Counted from the stretch's first letter, positions 1 through 10,834 are shown. The stretch: DNA of 64,000 bases from Cephalopachus bancanus (GCA_027257055.1 JAPVLO010000007.1:186001-250000), one strand, 5' to 3'. Notes: generated by a model not told the origin, from the sequence alone. Numbers and translations: made by a program.

Positions 1-66
1 TCAAGCAATCCTACCTTGGTTTCCCAAAGTGCTGAGATTACAGGTGTGAGCCACTGTGCCTGGCTG
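1..66 (-). mobile_element. Alu, 5' end only, cut by window edge
   Basis: The sequence reads as the reverse complement of an Alu left arm start (TTCCCAAAGTGCTG, then GTGAGCCACTG). The rest lies outside the window. Confidence 0.85.
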
Positions 67-385
67 ATTTTTTTATTTTCTTAGGTATGATAATGGTATT
101 GTTGTAATATAGGAACACAGTCTTATTCACAAAGGAGAGAATTGCTGAAATTTTTAGGAGTAAGTTGCCATGATGTCCACAACTTTCAAATAGTTCAAAC
201 ATAAAGGGGGGGGGTACGCATGTCTATTTACATAAACATACATATATACAAAATTGTAAATGTAGAAAAATGTCAACAACAGAATTTACATGGAAAGTAA
301 ATGAATGGTTTACTGTACTTTTTTTAAATGTTTGAACATTTTCACAATAAAAATTTTGGGAGAAAAAACCCAAACTCTGTAAAGC
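67..385 (+). mobile_element. old LINE 3' UTR fragment
   Basis: The segment has the AT-rich layout of an old LINE 3' end, finishing in a run with TTCACAATAAAAATTTTGGG. The same family seems present at 15,830-16,125 and 57,600-58,110, which share motifs such as TTCTTAGG and the 'ACTTACTCTCAAATG'/'CAACTTTCAAATAG' block. The L1M assignment is from memory. Confidence 0.5.
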
Positions 386-403
386 AATAAGACATAAACA
401 CAA

Positions 404-733
<330 letters not shown>

Positions 734-779
734 TGACCCTGATATCATTTACCATTATATTTACAACTGAAGTTCCACA

Positions 780-1085
780 TGGCTATAGACTGAATGTCTT
801 GTGTTTCTTCAAACCTCCAACGTGATGATATTTGGTGGTGGAGCCTTGAATGGGTTTAATGTGCTTAATGACAGGAGAGATGGTTTCTGTCCACCATGTG
901 AAGACACAGCAGGAAAGCAGCTGTATGTAAACCAGGAAGACAACCCTCATCAGACACCAAAGTAGCTGACACCTTGACTTGGAGTTCCCAGACTTCAGGA
1001 CTGGGAGAAATAAATTTCTGTTGTTTAAGTCACCCAGACTAAGGTACTCTGTTATGGCAATCTGAGTTAAGATAGATATTGCTAA
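780..1085 (+). mobile_element. MaLR (MLT1/MST-type) LTR, decayed
   Basis: Landmarks typical of ERVL-MaLR LTRs occur in order: CCATGTGAAGACACAGC, CCAGGAAGA, CTTCCAGACTTCAG-like and GAGAAATAAATTTCTGTTGTTTAAG with an embedded AATAAA, then a CACCCAGACTAAGGTA-type end. It is non-coding and regulatory in origin. I infer the family from these landmarks, and MaLR internal-like sequence follows directly. Confidence 0.75.
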
Positions 1086-1828
1086 TAGATATTGCTAACA
1101 AAAAGTAGGGTGTTGTTGTAACAGCACATCTGGTACAACTGAGAATATCTAGAACTGTGGAATGGCTGCAAAATAGGTAGAGGCTGGAAGAGTTCTGAGG
1201 TGCAACATGCTAGAGAGAAAGTCAACACTGGCATTAAGAGGCTGCTGAAGGAGATTCTGATGAGGGCTCTGAAGGAAAAGAATAATGCTGGATGAAGAGA
1301 AAGCCTTCATCTTAGAGAAAACATAAATAGACATGAATAAAACACTGGTAGAAGTATGAATGGTAAAGGCCATTCTGATGAGACTGTAGATGGAAATAAG
1401 GAACATGTTACTAGAAACCGGAGCAAAGGTGCTCCTTATTATAAAGTTGCAAAGCATCTTGCTAAACTGCGTTCTTGTCTTAGTGTTTTGTGGAAGGCAG
1501 AACTTGCATGCATGGAACAGTCTCAAAGCATGCAGCGATGAAAGTGGCTACTTAGTTGAGGTGATTTCTAAGCCAAGTGATGAAGTAGCAGCTTAGCTCC
1601 TCCTGGCTGCTTATAGTAAAATACAGGAGAGAGAAATGAAGACAGAACTGTTAAGCAAAAAGGAAAGAGAACATAAAGTTTTGGGAAATTTCAGCATTTC
1701 ATATTACCAAAACAATGAGAAAGAATACACCAAGGGTATGGCAGACCAGTCATGCAATAAGGTGATTAGTGTGGGTATGAACCACGGATTTAATGAACCC
1801 CTCCCCCGAGCAGAAATGCTGTCAGTTT
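1086..1828 (+). mobile_element. MaLR internal region remnant, left part
   Basis: The segment follows the LTR directly. It has internal-region wording such as TAGAACTGTGGAATGG, GAGGTGCAACATGCTAGA and GGAACATGTTACTAGAAAC. Short open frames at 1,356-1,596 and 1,636-1,830 are fragments of this decayed body, broken by stops, and not functional proteins. An Alu at 1,838 interrupts it. Confidence 0.65.
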
Positions 1829-1837
1829 AAATTAAAG

Positions 1838-2139
1838 GGCCGGGCTTGGTGGCTCTGCCTGTAATCCCAGCGCTTTGGGAGGCTGAGGTGAGTGGATTGC
1901 CTGAGGCCGCGGGTTCATGACCCGCCTGGGCAACTTGGTGAGACCCTCATCTCCACAATAAATAAAAAATCAGCCGGGCGTGGTAGCGCATGCCTGTAGT
2001 TCCAGCTACTTGGAAAGCTGAGGCGGAAGGATCGCCGGAGCCCAGCAGGTCGAGGCTGCGGTGGCCAGGAGCGGCCACTGCACTCCAGTCTGGGTGACAG
2101 AGTGAGACTCCAACTCAAAAAAAAATTAAAAATAAAAAT
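1838..2139 (+). mobile_element. Alu with 11-bp target duplication
   Basis: Full-length lineage-type Alu ending in an A-rich tail. Perfect target duplication AAATTAAAGGG lies at 1,829-1,839 and 2,140-2,150, so it inserted cleanly into the MaLR remnant. Confidence 0.95.
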
Positions 2140-2350
2140 AAATTAAAGGGGACAAAAACAGGCCAGATAGAAGGAAAGACTGTCAGACGGTTTGGATTTT
2201 ACAGGATGGGACCATAGAGTTACACCGCTGACAACACACTCTATTCCTCAAGACCTGGGAAGAATGACTAAAGGTGAATCAGAGACCATCAGGGCTGCCT
2301 CTTTGGTTTCAAAAGGGAAGACCATCTCCTTGGGTTTCAACAGGCAGAGG
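2140..2350 (+). mobile_element. MaLR internal region remnant, right part
   Basis: Continues the MaLR body beyond the Alu (GGAAAGACTGTCAGAC, then ACAGGATGGGACCATAGAG). The distal boundary is vague. Confidence 0.5.
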
Positions 2351-2752
2351 TTTCAATCTTAGGTTTCAAGGTTCTATTTCTGTATGGCTTTTATGCCCAC
2401 ACTCAAGCCTACTACATATTCTCATGTTCGCTGAACACTAAAGTACAATCAGAATCCAAGAACTGAAGGGAAATATGGAAAATCTTTATCTATGGGTTAA
2501 TGCTTATTTGGAACAAAAGCTAGTAAGTCAGCAGCAACAGTTTAAAAGAATGCTAAAGTTTATTTAATGAATAAATTCTTATGGCAAGACTGTTTTTCCT
2601 TTCTTCCCAGTTTAGTGTGAAAATGTCCCAAATATCTGGCAAAGGCCAAGGTGTTTTATAAGTCCACTAAAGACTATCTTCCCTCACTGATTATGCCCCA
2701 AAACTTGGGACAAAATACAAAAAGCAATTAAGGACTCTGAAAAGTTAAAATC
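2351..2752. other. unassigned AT-rich sequence
   Basis: I see no gene, RNA or recognisable repeat here. It ends at the target site of a short L1 insertion. Confidence 0.5.
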
Positions 2753-2856
2753 GGGGATGGGGAAACACCTCTTCAGGGTGCCTGAATGAAACGTAATTGT
2801 ACACCTAACCCTTAACTGTACCCCACAAAATCATAATTAAAAAATATTGATAAAAA
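2753..2856 (+). mobile_element. very short 5'-truncated L1 tail with 13-bp target duplication
   Basis: The copy keeps only about 100 bp of an L1 3' end, with the motif ACCTAACCCTTAACTGTACC and an A-rich tail. The 13-bp duplication AAAAGTTAAAATC at 2,740-2,752 and 2,857-2,869 is perfect, which marks it as a target-primed insertion. The same 3' motif recurs at 31,102 and, diverged, at 16,905 and 18,230. Confidence 0.85.
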
Positions 2857-2869
2857 AAAAGTTAAAATC

Positions 2870-3640
2870 ATAGGATGGTAGGGCAGAGTCAAAACTTGAA
2901 GAAAATCCCTTACTGAAGTGACTTCATGTGGCTGTTTTCCTTTTTTCTCTCAGATCAGACCTGAAGGCATTCCCAGTGTGGGAAGGTACAATTGGACGCA
3001 CCAGAAGAACTCAGAGAGGGTCTGCCTTTTTGGCCAGGGTAGCAGGAAAAGGAGCCCTTGGTAAGCCAGAAATGAGGGAAATTCCTGCTTAGTATTTTTA
3101 AAAAAATTTCCTAGCAATAGTGGTAGTAGAGTGAACACATAAAACTCGGTATAAATATCTGTTTGACTAGACAAAGGAACCAGGAAAAGGGGTACTGTAA
3201 TATGAAGAAAGTAATTTCTCTCCCTTCTCTCCTCATCACTTTACCCTAAAGGCAGTCCCAGTCAGATGGAACTGCATGGTAGTGCTAGCAGCAACAACTG
3301 AGAAAACCTGTCTTTCTAGCCATAAGGCAGAGAAAAGAGGCCCTTGGGAATGAAGACGGGGTGGTGGGCAGGTGGGGGGGGCACACCGCAGAGCAGAAAC
3401 ATCTGGAGAAGAAAACACCCTAAAATTCTGTGATTTAACTGACTCAAGTCCCAGGTTCCTCTCTAAACTATGGTGCATGGAACAGTCCCAAAGTCATACA
3501 GCAATGGCTCTGAGAAATAAATTCTGATAAAAACCCCACTCTAGCCCCACAGTATCCTAAGTGGTGCATGCACAAAGCACAGCAAAGGCTTTTAAAAGTG
3601 AACTGACATCAGAACGCCACTAACAACAAGAGGATAGACC
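2870..3640. other. unassigned sequence
   Basis: No gene is supported. The open frames at 2,950-3,174 and 3,236-3,478 (minus) show no family resemblance. Two loosely similar blocks, near 2,950-3,150 and 3,240-3,430, both run from a CTGAAGGCA/CTAAAGGCA start through a CAGAGAAAAGAGG/CAGGAAAAGGAGCCC-type core. This suggests an old repeat I cannot name. Confidence 0.4.
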
Positions 3641-3649
3641 GAACATGCT

Positions 3650-4680
3650 CTCTGAACCTAACAGGGTTGATTGCCTGCTAAAACAAATCAACATTCTTCA
3701 GAAGATTTTATAAGGAACTAGATTCTCACATAATATTCAAAATGTCCAGGACACAATCCAAAATTACTCAACACACAGAAGAAGAAATATGTGACCAATT
3801 TTCAAGGGAAAAGACAAACAGCAAATGGAAAATCCTGAGATGATCCAGATGTTGAAATTATCAAAGACTTTAAAGCAGTTATTCTAACCATGTTCCATGA
3901 AGGGAAAAAAGCCACTCTTAAAACAAATGAAAAGAAAGAAGTTTTAAGTAGAGAAACAGATACCATAATCAAGAGTCAATACAAATTTCAGAAATGAAAA
4001 ATACAATATCTAAAATTTAAAAATTGACTGGATAGTCTGAAAATCCAAAATAGATGGCAGAGAAAAGAGTTACTGAATTTAACAGAATAACAAAAATTAT
4101 TCCATCTGAAGGAAAAAGCAAAACAGAAGTTTTGGTTTTTTTAATGAACAGAGCCTAGAAAACTGTATTTTAAATAATCAATACAGAAACAATATTAAAA
4201 AGAGCCAACATTTTTAACACTGGAGTCCCAAAGAGAAGAGAGACTGGTACAAAAATAGTATGTGACAACATAATAAGTGAAAACTTACCAAATATGGTGA
4301 AAGACATATATTTATAAGTTCTAGAAGCCCAGAGACCCCCCAAAAAGAAAAAACTGAACGAGAACCACATTTAGACTCAACATAGTCAAACTGCTGAAAA
4401 CTTAAAAAAAAAAAAAAATCTCTTGAAAGTTGACAGAGAAAAATAATACAATACACATAGGATAACAATGAATCAATAACTTTAGATTTCTTATCAGAAA
4501 CCACAGAGGTCAGAAGAAAGTGAAACAATATAGTTAAAGAGCTGAAAGAAAAGAACTGTCAATTCAGAATTCTATAGCCAGTGCAAATATACTTCAGGTA
4601 GAATAACAAAACAAGACCCACAAATGATGGGAAATTAAGGGAATTTGTTGCCCAAAAGGCTGAAAACAAAACAAAACAAA
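3650..4680 (+). mobile_element. old L1 (or HAL1) ORF1 region, decayed
   Basis: ORF1-type nucleotide landmarks occur in order: CAGGACACAATCCAAAATTAC, CCTGAGATGATCCAGATG, TTAAAGCAGTTATTCTAACC, GAACAGAGCCTAG, GGTGAAAGACATA, CATAGTCAAACTGCTGAAAAC, CAGAGGTCAGAAG and AGAATTCTATAGCCAG. The frame is destroyed by stops. L1 ORF1 normally encodes an RNA-binding chaperone, and nothing here can be translated as one. Confidence 0.85.
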
Positions 4681-4685
4681 ATTTA

Positions 4686-4915
4686 AAGCCCAGGGGTTCA
4701 AGACCAGCCTGGGAAATTTGGCAGGACCTAGTATCTACAAAAAATAAAAAAACAATCAGCTAGGCATGATGGTATTCACCTGCAGTCCCAGCTACTTAGA
4801 AGGCTGAGGTAGAAGGATCACTTGAGCCTGGCAGGTCGAGGCTGTGGTGTGACTATAAACATGCATTCTAGCCTGGGTGACATGGTGAGACTCAGACTTA
4901 AAAAAAAAAAAAAAA
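4686..4915 (+). mobile_element. Alu, 5'-truncated
   Basis: It begins inside the left arm (AGCCCAGGGGTTCAAGACC) and continues to a poly-A tail, so about 50 bp of the 5' end is missing. Confidence 0.85.
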
Positions 4916-4928
4916 TAGAATGAAGGAA

Positions 4929-5240
4929 GGCCGGGCTCAGTGGCTCAGCCTATAACCCCGCGCCTTTGGGAGGCTGAGGTGAGTGGATTGCCTGAGCCCG
5001 CGGGTTCGAAACCCGCCTGGGCAACTTGGCGAGACTTCATCTCTACAATAAATCAAAAAATGAGCAGGCCGTGGTAGCGCGTGCCTGTAGTTCCAGCTAC
5101 TTGGAAGGCTGAGGCGGAAGGATCGCCGGAGCCCAGCAGGTCGAGGCTGCGGTGGCCGGGAGCGGCCACTGCACTCCAGTCTAGGTGACAGAGTGAGATT
5201 CCAACTCAAAAAAAATAAAAAATAAAAAATAAATAAAATA
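4929..5240 (+). mobile_element. Alu, young lineage type
   Basis: The left arm has GCGGGTTCGAAACCCGC, a perfect stem with a T-loop. The right arm has GTGGCCGGGAGCGGCCAC. Low divergence suggests recent insertion. Confidence 0.95.
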
Positions 5241-5249
5241 AAATGCTTA

Positions 5250-5490
5250 CATTAGAAGAGTCTCAAATCATTACTGTAAGCTTCCACCTAAAGACCCTAA
5301 AAGAACAAATCAAACACAAAGCAAGTTTACAAAGAAAACAATAAAGAGTAGAAACTAAAGAAAATGAAAACAGAAAAATGGAGAAAAATCTGTAAAACCA
5401 GAAGCCGATTCTTAGAAAAATATCAGTAACATTGTAAGCCTCTAGCCATACTGACCAAAGGGAAAAAAAAAGAAGTACCAATATAAAAAA
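5250..5490 (+). mobile_element. old L1 ORF2 fragment
   Basis: The sequence matches the L1 ORF2 region after the endonuclease (TAAGCCTCTAGCCATACTGACCAA). It is degraded and lies in the same orientation as the ORF1 block upstream. Confidence 0.7.
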
Positions 5491-5491
5491 T

Positions 5492-5795
5492 GAGCCGGGC
5501 TTGGTGGCTCGGCCTATAATCCCTCGCCTTGGGGAGGCTGAGGTGAGTGGATTGCCTGAGCCCGCGGGCTCGAGACCCGCCTGGGCAATATGGCGAGACC
5601 TCAAAAAAATCAGCCGGGCGTGGTAGCGCATGCCTGTAATTCCGGCTACTCGGAAGGCTGAGGCGGAAGGATTGCCGGAGCCCAGCAGGTCGAGGCTGCG
5701 GTGGCCGAGAGCAGCCACTGCACTCCAGTCTGAGTGACAGAGTGAGACTCCAACTCAAAAAAATAAATAAATAAAAAATAAAAAAATATATATAT
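5492..5795 (+). mobile_element. Alu, young lineage type
   Basis: Full-length, with B-box region GCGGGCTCGAGACCCGC and a short deletion in the linker (GAGACCTCAAAAAAATCAGCC), which removes the usual CATCTCTACAATAAA. Confidence 0.93.
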
Positions 5796-5799
5796 TTAT

Positions 5800-6232
5800 A
5801 AAATGAAAGAGATGATATTACTATAGAACCTATTATTAAAGAGATAAAAAAGGAACAATACCTGGAAGATCCGTATAACCTGACTAGCTCTATCTACTAC
5901 AGATCATGAATTTATCTTTAAAAACTTGAAAAACAAAGAAAATTGTAGGCCCAGACCATTTCACTAATTAACTCTATTACATATAAAACAAAATCTGTAT
6001 CTATTTGTGGAAATATATTTATATATATTTATTTACAGATATATAATTATACCTACATCTATAATTACATACATATAAGGAAGATTCAATACCAACTTCT
6101 AACAATTATTTTCAAAAATCAAAAGAAAAGGAAACACTCCCCTACTCAATTTATGTAGCCAGAATTATACTGATAAGACAAATGTGCCACAAAAAACTAT
6201 AGATCAGTATGTCTCATCAACATAGATGCCAA
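5800..6232 (+). mobile_element. old L1 ORF2 fragment (reverse transcriptase region)
   Basis: Degenerate RT-region text is visible: GGCCCAGACCATTTCACTAAT, CTCCCCTACTCAATTTATG, CCAGAATTATACTGATA and CTATAGATCAGTATGTCTCATCAACATAGATGCC. Internal AT-rich simple sequence (6,000-6,080) interrupts it, and no reading frame survives. Confidence 0.75.
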
Positions 6233-6450
6233 GATGAAATAAAGACCTTGTCAGCCAGACAAAAGCTGAAAAAAATCATCACCTGCAGACCCGCACCACA
6301 GGAAGCACAGACATGTGAAAAATCCTTCAGGCAGAAAGAAAATAACAACAGATGGACAAACAGATCTACATAAAGGAATGCAGAGTATAAGAAATTGCTA
6401 ACATGGGTAAACATAAAATACAGGTTTTATTTATTATTTTAATTATTTAA
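6233..6450 (+). mobile_element. HAL1/L1 ORF1 3' fragment
   Basis: CCAGACAAAAGCTGAAAAAAATCATCAC, then CAGACCCGCACCACAGGAAG, is the same ORF1 3' block seen at 16,735-16,810. It lies downstream of ORF2 sequence, so it is a separate insertion or a rearrangement. Confidence 0.65.
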
Positions 6451-6459
6451 ATCTCCTTA

Positions 6460-6712
6460 AAACCGGATGCAGTGGCTCATGCCATTTTGGGAGGTAGAAG
6501 CAAGAGGATTGCCTGAATCCAGAGGTTCCAGATCAGCCTGGGCAATTTGGCAAGACCTCATATCTACAATAAATCAAAAAAATTAGCTGGGTGTGGTGGC
6601 GTGTGCCTTCAAAGGTTGAAGCAGAAGAATCATTTGAGCCCAGCAGGTCAAGGCTGCAGTGGCCATGAGCAAGCCACTGCACTCCAGCCTGGGCAACTCC
6701 AACTAAAAAACA
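6460..6712 (+). mobile_element. Alu, older lineage type with deletions
   Basis: Both arms are present, but the left-arm start (GCCATTTTGGGAGG) and the right arm (GTGCCTTCAAAGG) each have short deletions. Confidence 0.9.
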
Positions 6713-7096
6713 AAAACTCCTTAACATAATTCACTGATATCAAAAAGGAATAGTAAGAATTTTCAATAATCTTCTCCATAAATGCAATGGCAAAAACTGT
6801 CAAAATAAACTTCTTCAGTATTCTGGGTATTAATCAAAGAATTGCAACAACAGGAGGTGCATTCACTCTTTCTTATTCAGGAAAAACAGCAGAATCTTGG
6901 TAAATACAGGGAATTTATGGCATTTTAACATGCCCTACAACTGTCATGTGACTAACTACACATCTGCCTGCTGTCCATCACCTGACATCAGTACCTGAGT
7001 TTATCTGCTCCTCTGTGATGAGGGTAGAACAGATCACCACACAATCACCTTAACGACCTTCCCTTCGTCAAAGGGAAAGTTTAAAAGGATTCGACT
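6713..7096. other. unassigned, possibly LTR-derived
   Basis: There are no coding features. Together with 7,406-7,570, which ends TCTCGCTTTCTCTC...CTAAATAAACTGC, it has the pyrimidine-rich, AATAAA-bearing style of a solo LTR 3' end. This is a weak impression only. Confidence 0.3.
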
Positions 7097-7097
7097 T

Positions 7098-7394
7098 AGC
7101 CGGGCGGCTCCGTGGCTCAGCCTGTAATCCCCCGCCTTTGGGAGGCTGAGGTGAGTGGATTGCCTGAGCCCCGCGGGTTCGAGATCCGCCTAGGCAGCGA
7201 GGGCAGCGAGACCGCATCTCTACAATAAAACTAAAAATCAGCCGGGCGTGGTAGCGCACGCCTGTAGTTCCGGCTACTTGGAAGACTGAGGCGGAAGGAT
7301 CGCCGGAGTCCAGCAGGTGGAGGCTGCGGTGGCCGGGAGCGGCTATTGCACTCCAGTCTGGGCGACAGAGTGAAACTCCAACTCAAAAAAAAAA
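7098..7394 (+). mobile_element. Alu, young type, with target duplication
   Basis: Target duplication is AAAGGATTCGACTT upstream and AAAGGATTCAACTT downstream. It belongs to the group with a short deletion before CGAGACC, here with an extra GCAGCGAGG repeat. Confidence 0.95.
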
Positions 7395-7405
7395 AGGATT
7401 CAACT

Positions 7406-7857
7406 TTGAGCAGCCAGCTGCATTGTTCTGCTAAGTATCCTCTAACCATGTGGCTCCTTGAGCTACAGTTGCCATGTTTTCTTGGCTTTGGCCCCCTCCC
7501 CTACCTTCTGAAGGTAAACCTCTCGCTTTCTCTCTAATTTACTTACTTTCTAAATAAACTGCATTTTCCAATCTTAAAACAAAACAAAACCACGCCTCTT
7601 CTCCCCAGCTCCAGGGTAGCCTTCAAAAGCAACAGATAGCAGACGGCAATCACAGTGAAAGCCAACAGCCCAGGAGTCACAAGAAAGGACAGATCAGGGC
7701 TAGTGCTCTTTGGAAGCCTCATTTTCAGAGAAACGTCATTATTTGGTTTATCTGGAAATTCTCTGAAAAATAACACTCATAATGCTTGTCATTATTTAAC
7801 TTTACTCAGAGCTCTCCCAGTGTAAACATTCTTTTTCCCCAGGAACACTTGTCAAAA
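7406..7857. other. unassigned, possible LTR 3' end then unique sequence
   Basis: It contains an AATAAA at about 7,553 followed by an A-rich run near 7,580, then unique sequence. The minus open frame at 7,543-7,776 shows no recognisable domain. Confidence 0.3.
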
Positions 7858-7869
7858 ATAATCAGTTGT

Positions 7870-8170
7870 AGCTGGGCCTGGTGGCTCAGCCTGTAATCCC
7901 TCGCTTGGGGACGCTGAGGTGAGTGGACTGCCTGAGCCCGCGGGTTTGACACCCACCTGGGCAACTTGGTGAGACCTCATCTCTACAATAAATCAAAAAA
8001 AATTAGCTGGGCGTGGTAGCGCACACCCTGTAGTTCCAGCTACTTGGAAGGCTGAGGCGGAAGGATCACCGGAGCCCAGCAGGTCGAGGCTGTGGTGGCC
8101 GGGAGCGGCCACTGCACTCCAGTCTGGACGACAGAGTGAGACTCCAACTCAAAAATAATAATAATAATAA
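7870..8170 (+). mobile_element. Alu with target duplication
   Basis: Flanked by ATAATCAGTTGT (7,858) and ATAATCAGTCGT (about 8,167). Full-length with an AATAAT tail. Confidence 0.93.
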
Positions 8171-8760
8171 TCAGTCGTGATTGTTTAACACTGCACCTGC
8201 ATAAGACAGTGAAACATTTTGGTCAAACTTAAGAAGCTAATCAAAGTTGTGGAATGAGATGTCCAGAAAAGCTGATATATCCCTTAAAGACCAAACACAT
8301 GCATAGGACTGGGTGCACACTCAGGTCTGTACATGTGTTCAGGAAAGACCAAAAAAGTTCTAAGCTTTCATTCATAACTGATATTAAGACGCTATATGAG
8401 CAAGTAGAAAGGTCAAGGTAGAGTTATAAACTGCCTGAATTTTGAAGATGTGCCCCAATATGCACACAGAGCCACTCGGCAAAGAATGGGGGCCTTACTA
8501 GTTCCAGGCTTTTAAGGAAATCTCTATCCATCATGAGTTGACCACTAAGCAGGCTTCAGTGGCCACATACAACAAATACAGACTTCAAATAATTAGTTCA
8601 GGAAAAACAGTAAGCAAATAGCAGTAATGTCAACAAAACTTAAGGAAAGAGAGTCTGAGTTTCAGAGCTGCCATATTCTCTTAAATGTCAAGTTTTCAAC
8701 TAAAAATTGAGACATGCAAAGAAACAAGACACATGGGAAAAAGATAATAGAAACTGTCAC
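8171..8760. other. unassigned intronic-type sequence
   Basis: No gene, RNA or clear repeat is visible in this 590-bp interval. Confidence 0.5.
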
Positions 8761-8761
8761 T

Positions 8762-8957
8762 GCCAGGCACGGTGGCTCACACCTGAAATCCCAGCACTTT
8801 GGGAGGCGGAGGCGTGGTGGCATGTGTCTGTAATTCCAGCTACTTAAAGGCTGAGGTGGAAGGATCATCTGAGCCTAGCAGGTCGAGACATGAGTGTGTC
8901 ACTGCACTCCAGCCTGGGTGACAGAGTGATGCTCTCAAAAAAAAAAGAAAGAAAAAA
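8762..8957 (+). mobile_element. Alu with large internal deletion
   Basis: The left arm jumps from GGGAGGCGGAGG straight to CGTGGTGGCATGTG in the right arm, losing about 100 bp including the B box. Confidence 0.9.
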
Positions 8958-8995
8958 GGAAACTGTCATCAAACATGTGTAAAGAACTAAAAGAG

Positions 8996-9297
8996 GCTGG
9001 ACACAGTGGCTCATACCTATAATCCCAGCACTTTAGGAGGCTGAGGTGACAGGATTGCCTGAACCCACAGGTTCAAGACCAGTCTGGGCAACTTGGTGAG
9101 ATTTCATCTCTTCAATAAATCAGGAAAAATGAGCTGAATGTGGTAGTGCATGCCTGTAGTTCCAGCTACTTGGAAGGCTGAGGCAGAAGGATCGCTTGAG
9201 CCCAGCAGGTCCAGGCTGCAGTGGCTGTGAGGGTGCCACTACACTCCAGCTTGGGCGACAGAGTGAGACTCCAACTCAAAAAAAAAAAAAAAAAACT
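8996..9297 (+). mobile_element. Alu, older lineage type
   Basis: Full-length with the TTCAATAAATCAGG linker and a long poly-A tail. Confidence 0.93.
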
Positions 9298-9768
9298 AAG
9301 AGAATAAGAACTAGGTCCTAATAAATGGACAGAATTTATTTTTTAAAATCACAGAGTTGAAAAGCACAATAAGTGAGATGAAAAATCCACTAGGAAGGCT
9401 CCATAACATATCTGAGCAGGTAGAAGAAAAAAAATCAGTGACTTGAAGACAGGTGAACTGAGACTATCCAGTTTGAGGAACATTTTTAAAAAAAGAATGA
9501 GAACGAAGAAAAGAGTCTCAAGAAATGTTGATGGTCGGGCAGCATGTCAATATACACACATGAGAGGGGACCCCCAAAAAACTGGGATAATATTTTGAAG
9601 GGTGGGTTCCTTGTAGTATAGGCTTCCCCTGCTAGGTAAGTGTCGTAGAAACCCATTGGTATCAGTATACCCACTAGCATTACTGAGAAAGGCTGCACTC
9701 AGCTTCAGTGAATTCAGTTTTGGAGATTCTTTTAACATATTTGCCCACTTCATGTTGGGTGATTTATG
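9298..9768. other. unassigned; may include more of the mariner element
   Basis: AT-rich sequence. The minus open frames at 9,486-9,783 have no recognisable domain, and the region directly precedes mariner homology on the plus strand. Confidence 0.35.
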
Positions 9769-9769
9769 A

Positions 9770-9956
9770 GCAAACCTGCCCACACCACAATGAGTGTTCA
9801 GCAGGATTTTTTTGTTATTTTTAAACCAAAAACAGCAAGACCCCTGTGCCCACCCTTCTTCCTATTCACCTGATATCATTGTTTCCCCAGATGAAAACAT
9901 CCTCAAAGGGAAACATTTTGCCAACAGAGAAGAGGTGAAACAAAAAATGGCAGAAG
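9770..9956 (+). pseudogene. mariner transposase fossil, left part
   Basis: Plus-strand translation gives P-A-H-T near 9,777 followed by S-V-Q-Q, then after a frame break a Y/HSPD-like turn and KGKHFANREEVKQKMAEALK. This matches the C-terminal catalytic part of Tc1/mariner transposases (the DNAPAH...PYSPDLAP block, then a GKxF..EEVKQ helix). Frameshifts make it non-functional. An hAT element splits it at 9,965. Confidence 0.7.
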
Positions 9957-9964
9957 CACTAAAA

Positions 9965-10289
9965 CAGCAGTCCCCAACCTTTTTTTGGGACCAGGGACTG
10001 GTTTTGTGGAAGGCCATTTTTCCACAGACTGGGGGGATGTGCAGTCAAATCTCACTGCTCATCACCACCTCAGCTCTACCACAGATAATCAGGCATTAGT
10101 TTCTCATATGGAACATGCAACCTAAATCCCTTGCATGTACAGTTCACAATAGGGTGTGTGCTCCTATGAGGATCTAATGATGCCCCTGATCTGACAGAAG
10201 ACAGACCACCTGCTTACTTCCTGTTGTGCGGTCAGTCCTAACAGACCACAGATCAATACGGTCCACGGCCGAGGCGTTGGGGACCCCTG
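9965..10289 (+). mobile_element. hAT-type non-autonomous DNA transposon, 325 bp
   Basis: Terminal inverted repeats are CAGCAGTCCCCAAC at the left and GTTGGGGACCCCTG at the right (13 of 14 pair). A perfect 8-bp target duplication, CACTAAAA, lies at 9,957-9,964 and 10,290-10,297, the hAT hallmark. Internal text (GGACTGGTTTTGTGGAAGGC, CACAATAGGGTGTGTGCTCC) matches a widespread mammalian element. I cannot name the subfamily with confidence. Confidence 0.93.
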
Positions 10290-10297
10290 CACTAAAA

Positions 10298-10445
10298 GGC
10301 TCCAAAATGGATGAGTTAAAAAACTGTTCTGGTCAGTGGAAAAAGCATCTTGATGGGTATATTTGCATCAAATGGAGAATACTCTGAAGGTGACTGAAGT
10401 TTAAACATGTAAGAATAAATACACAATTTTAATAAATAAATTATG
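10298..10445 (+). pseudogene. mariner transposase fossil, right part
   Basis: After the hAT insertion the reading continues as GSKMDELKNCSGQWKKHLDGYI, the mariner C-terminal CFxxWxxRxxxCI segment with the first Cys position kept. It ends in an AATAAATAC-rich tail as mariner genes do. Confidence 0.7.
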
Positions 10446-10469
10446 GCTTTTTGACCCCTCCCCCCATAA

Positions 10470-10834
10470 TGGGTGTCCTAGAAAAGAGAGAAAGAGACAT
10501 AAAGGTTATTAGAAGAAATAATGGCCCAAACTTCTCAAGCGTTATGAAAAACACAATGCAACATATGTAAGAAGCTAAAAAAAACCCTCAGAGATCCCAC
10601 CTAGATACATCATAATCAAGCTGTTGAAAGACAAGAGAATCTTGAAAACAATGAGAAGCAACTCATCACAGACAAGGCATCCTAAAAAATATTAACAGCT
10701 GATTTCTCATCAGAAGAAACGGAGGCCAGAAGGCAATAGAATAACATATTTGATGTGATGGAGGGGGAAAAAAAAACCAGCTAACCAAGAATTCTATACA
10801 TAGCAAAAAGTATTCTTTGAAAATTAAGAAGTTA
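10470..10834 (+). mobile_element. old L1 ORF1 region
   Basis: ORF1-type landmarks: GTCCTAGAAAAGAGAG, CTAGATACATCATAATCAAGCTG, GAGAATCTTGAAAACA, CTGATTTCTCATCAGAAG, GGAGGCCAGAAGGCAATAG and CCAAGAATTCTATAC. It starts an interrupted L1 that runs to about 14,610. Confidence 0.85.

Noticed and set aside
1356..1830. Retroviral protein remnants at 1,356-1,830
   Set aside because: The short frames lie in a MaLR internal region with many stops and frameshifts. No intact viral domain can be supported.
4937..5209. Recurring proteins like [31 protein letters not shown] on the strand opposite Alus
   Set aside because: They are antisense translations of Alu right and left arms. The same peptide occurs dozens of times wherever a young Alu lies.
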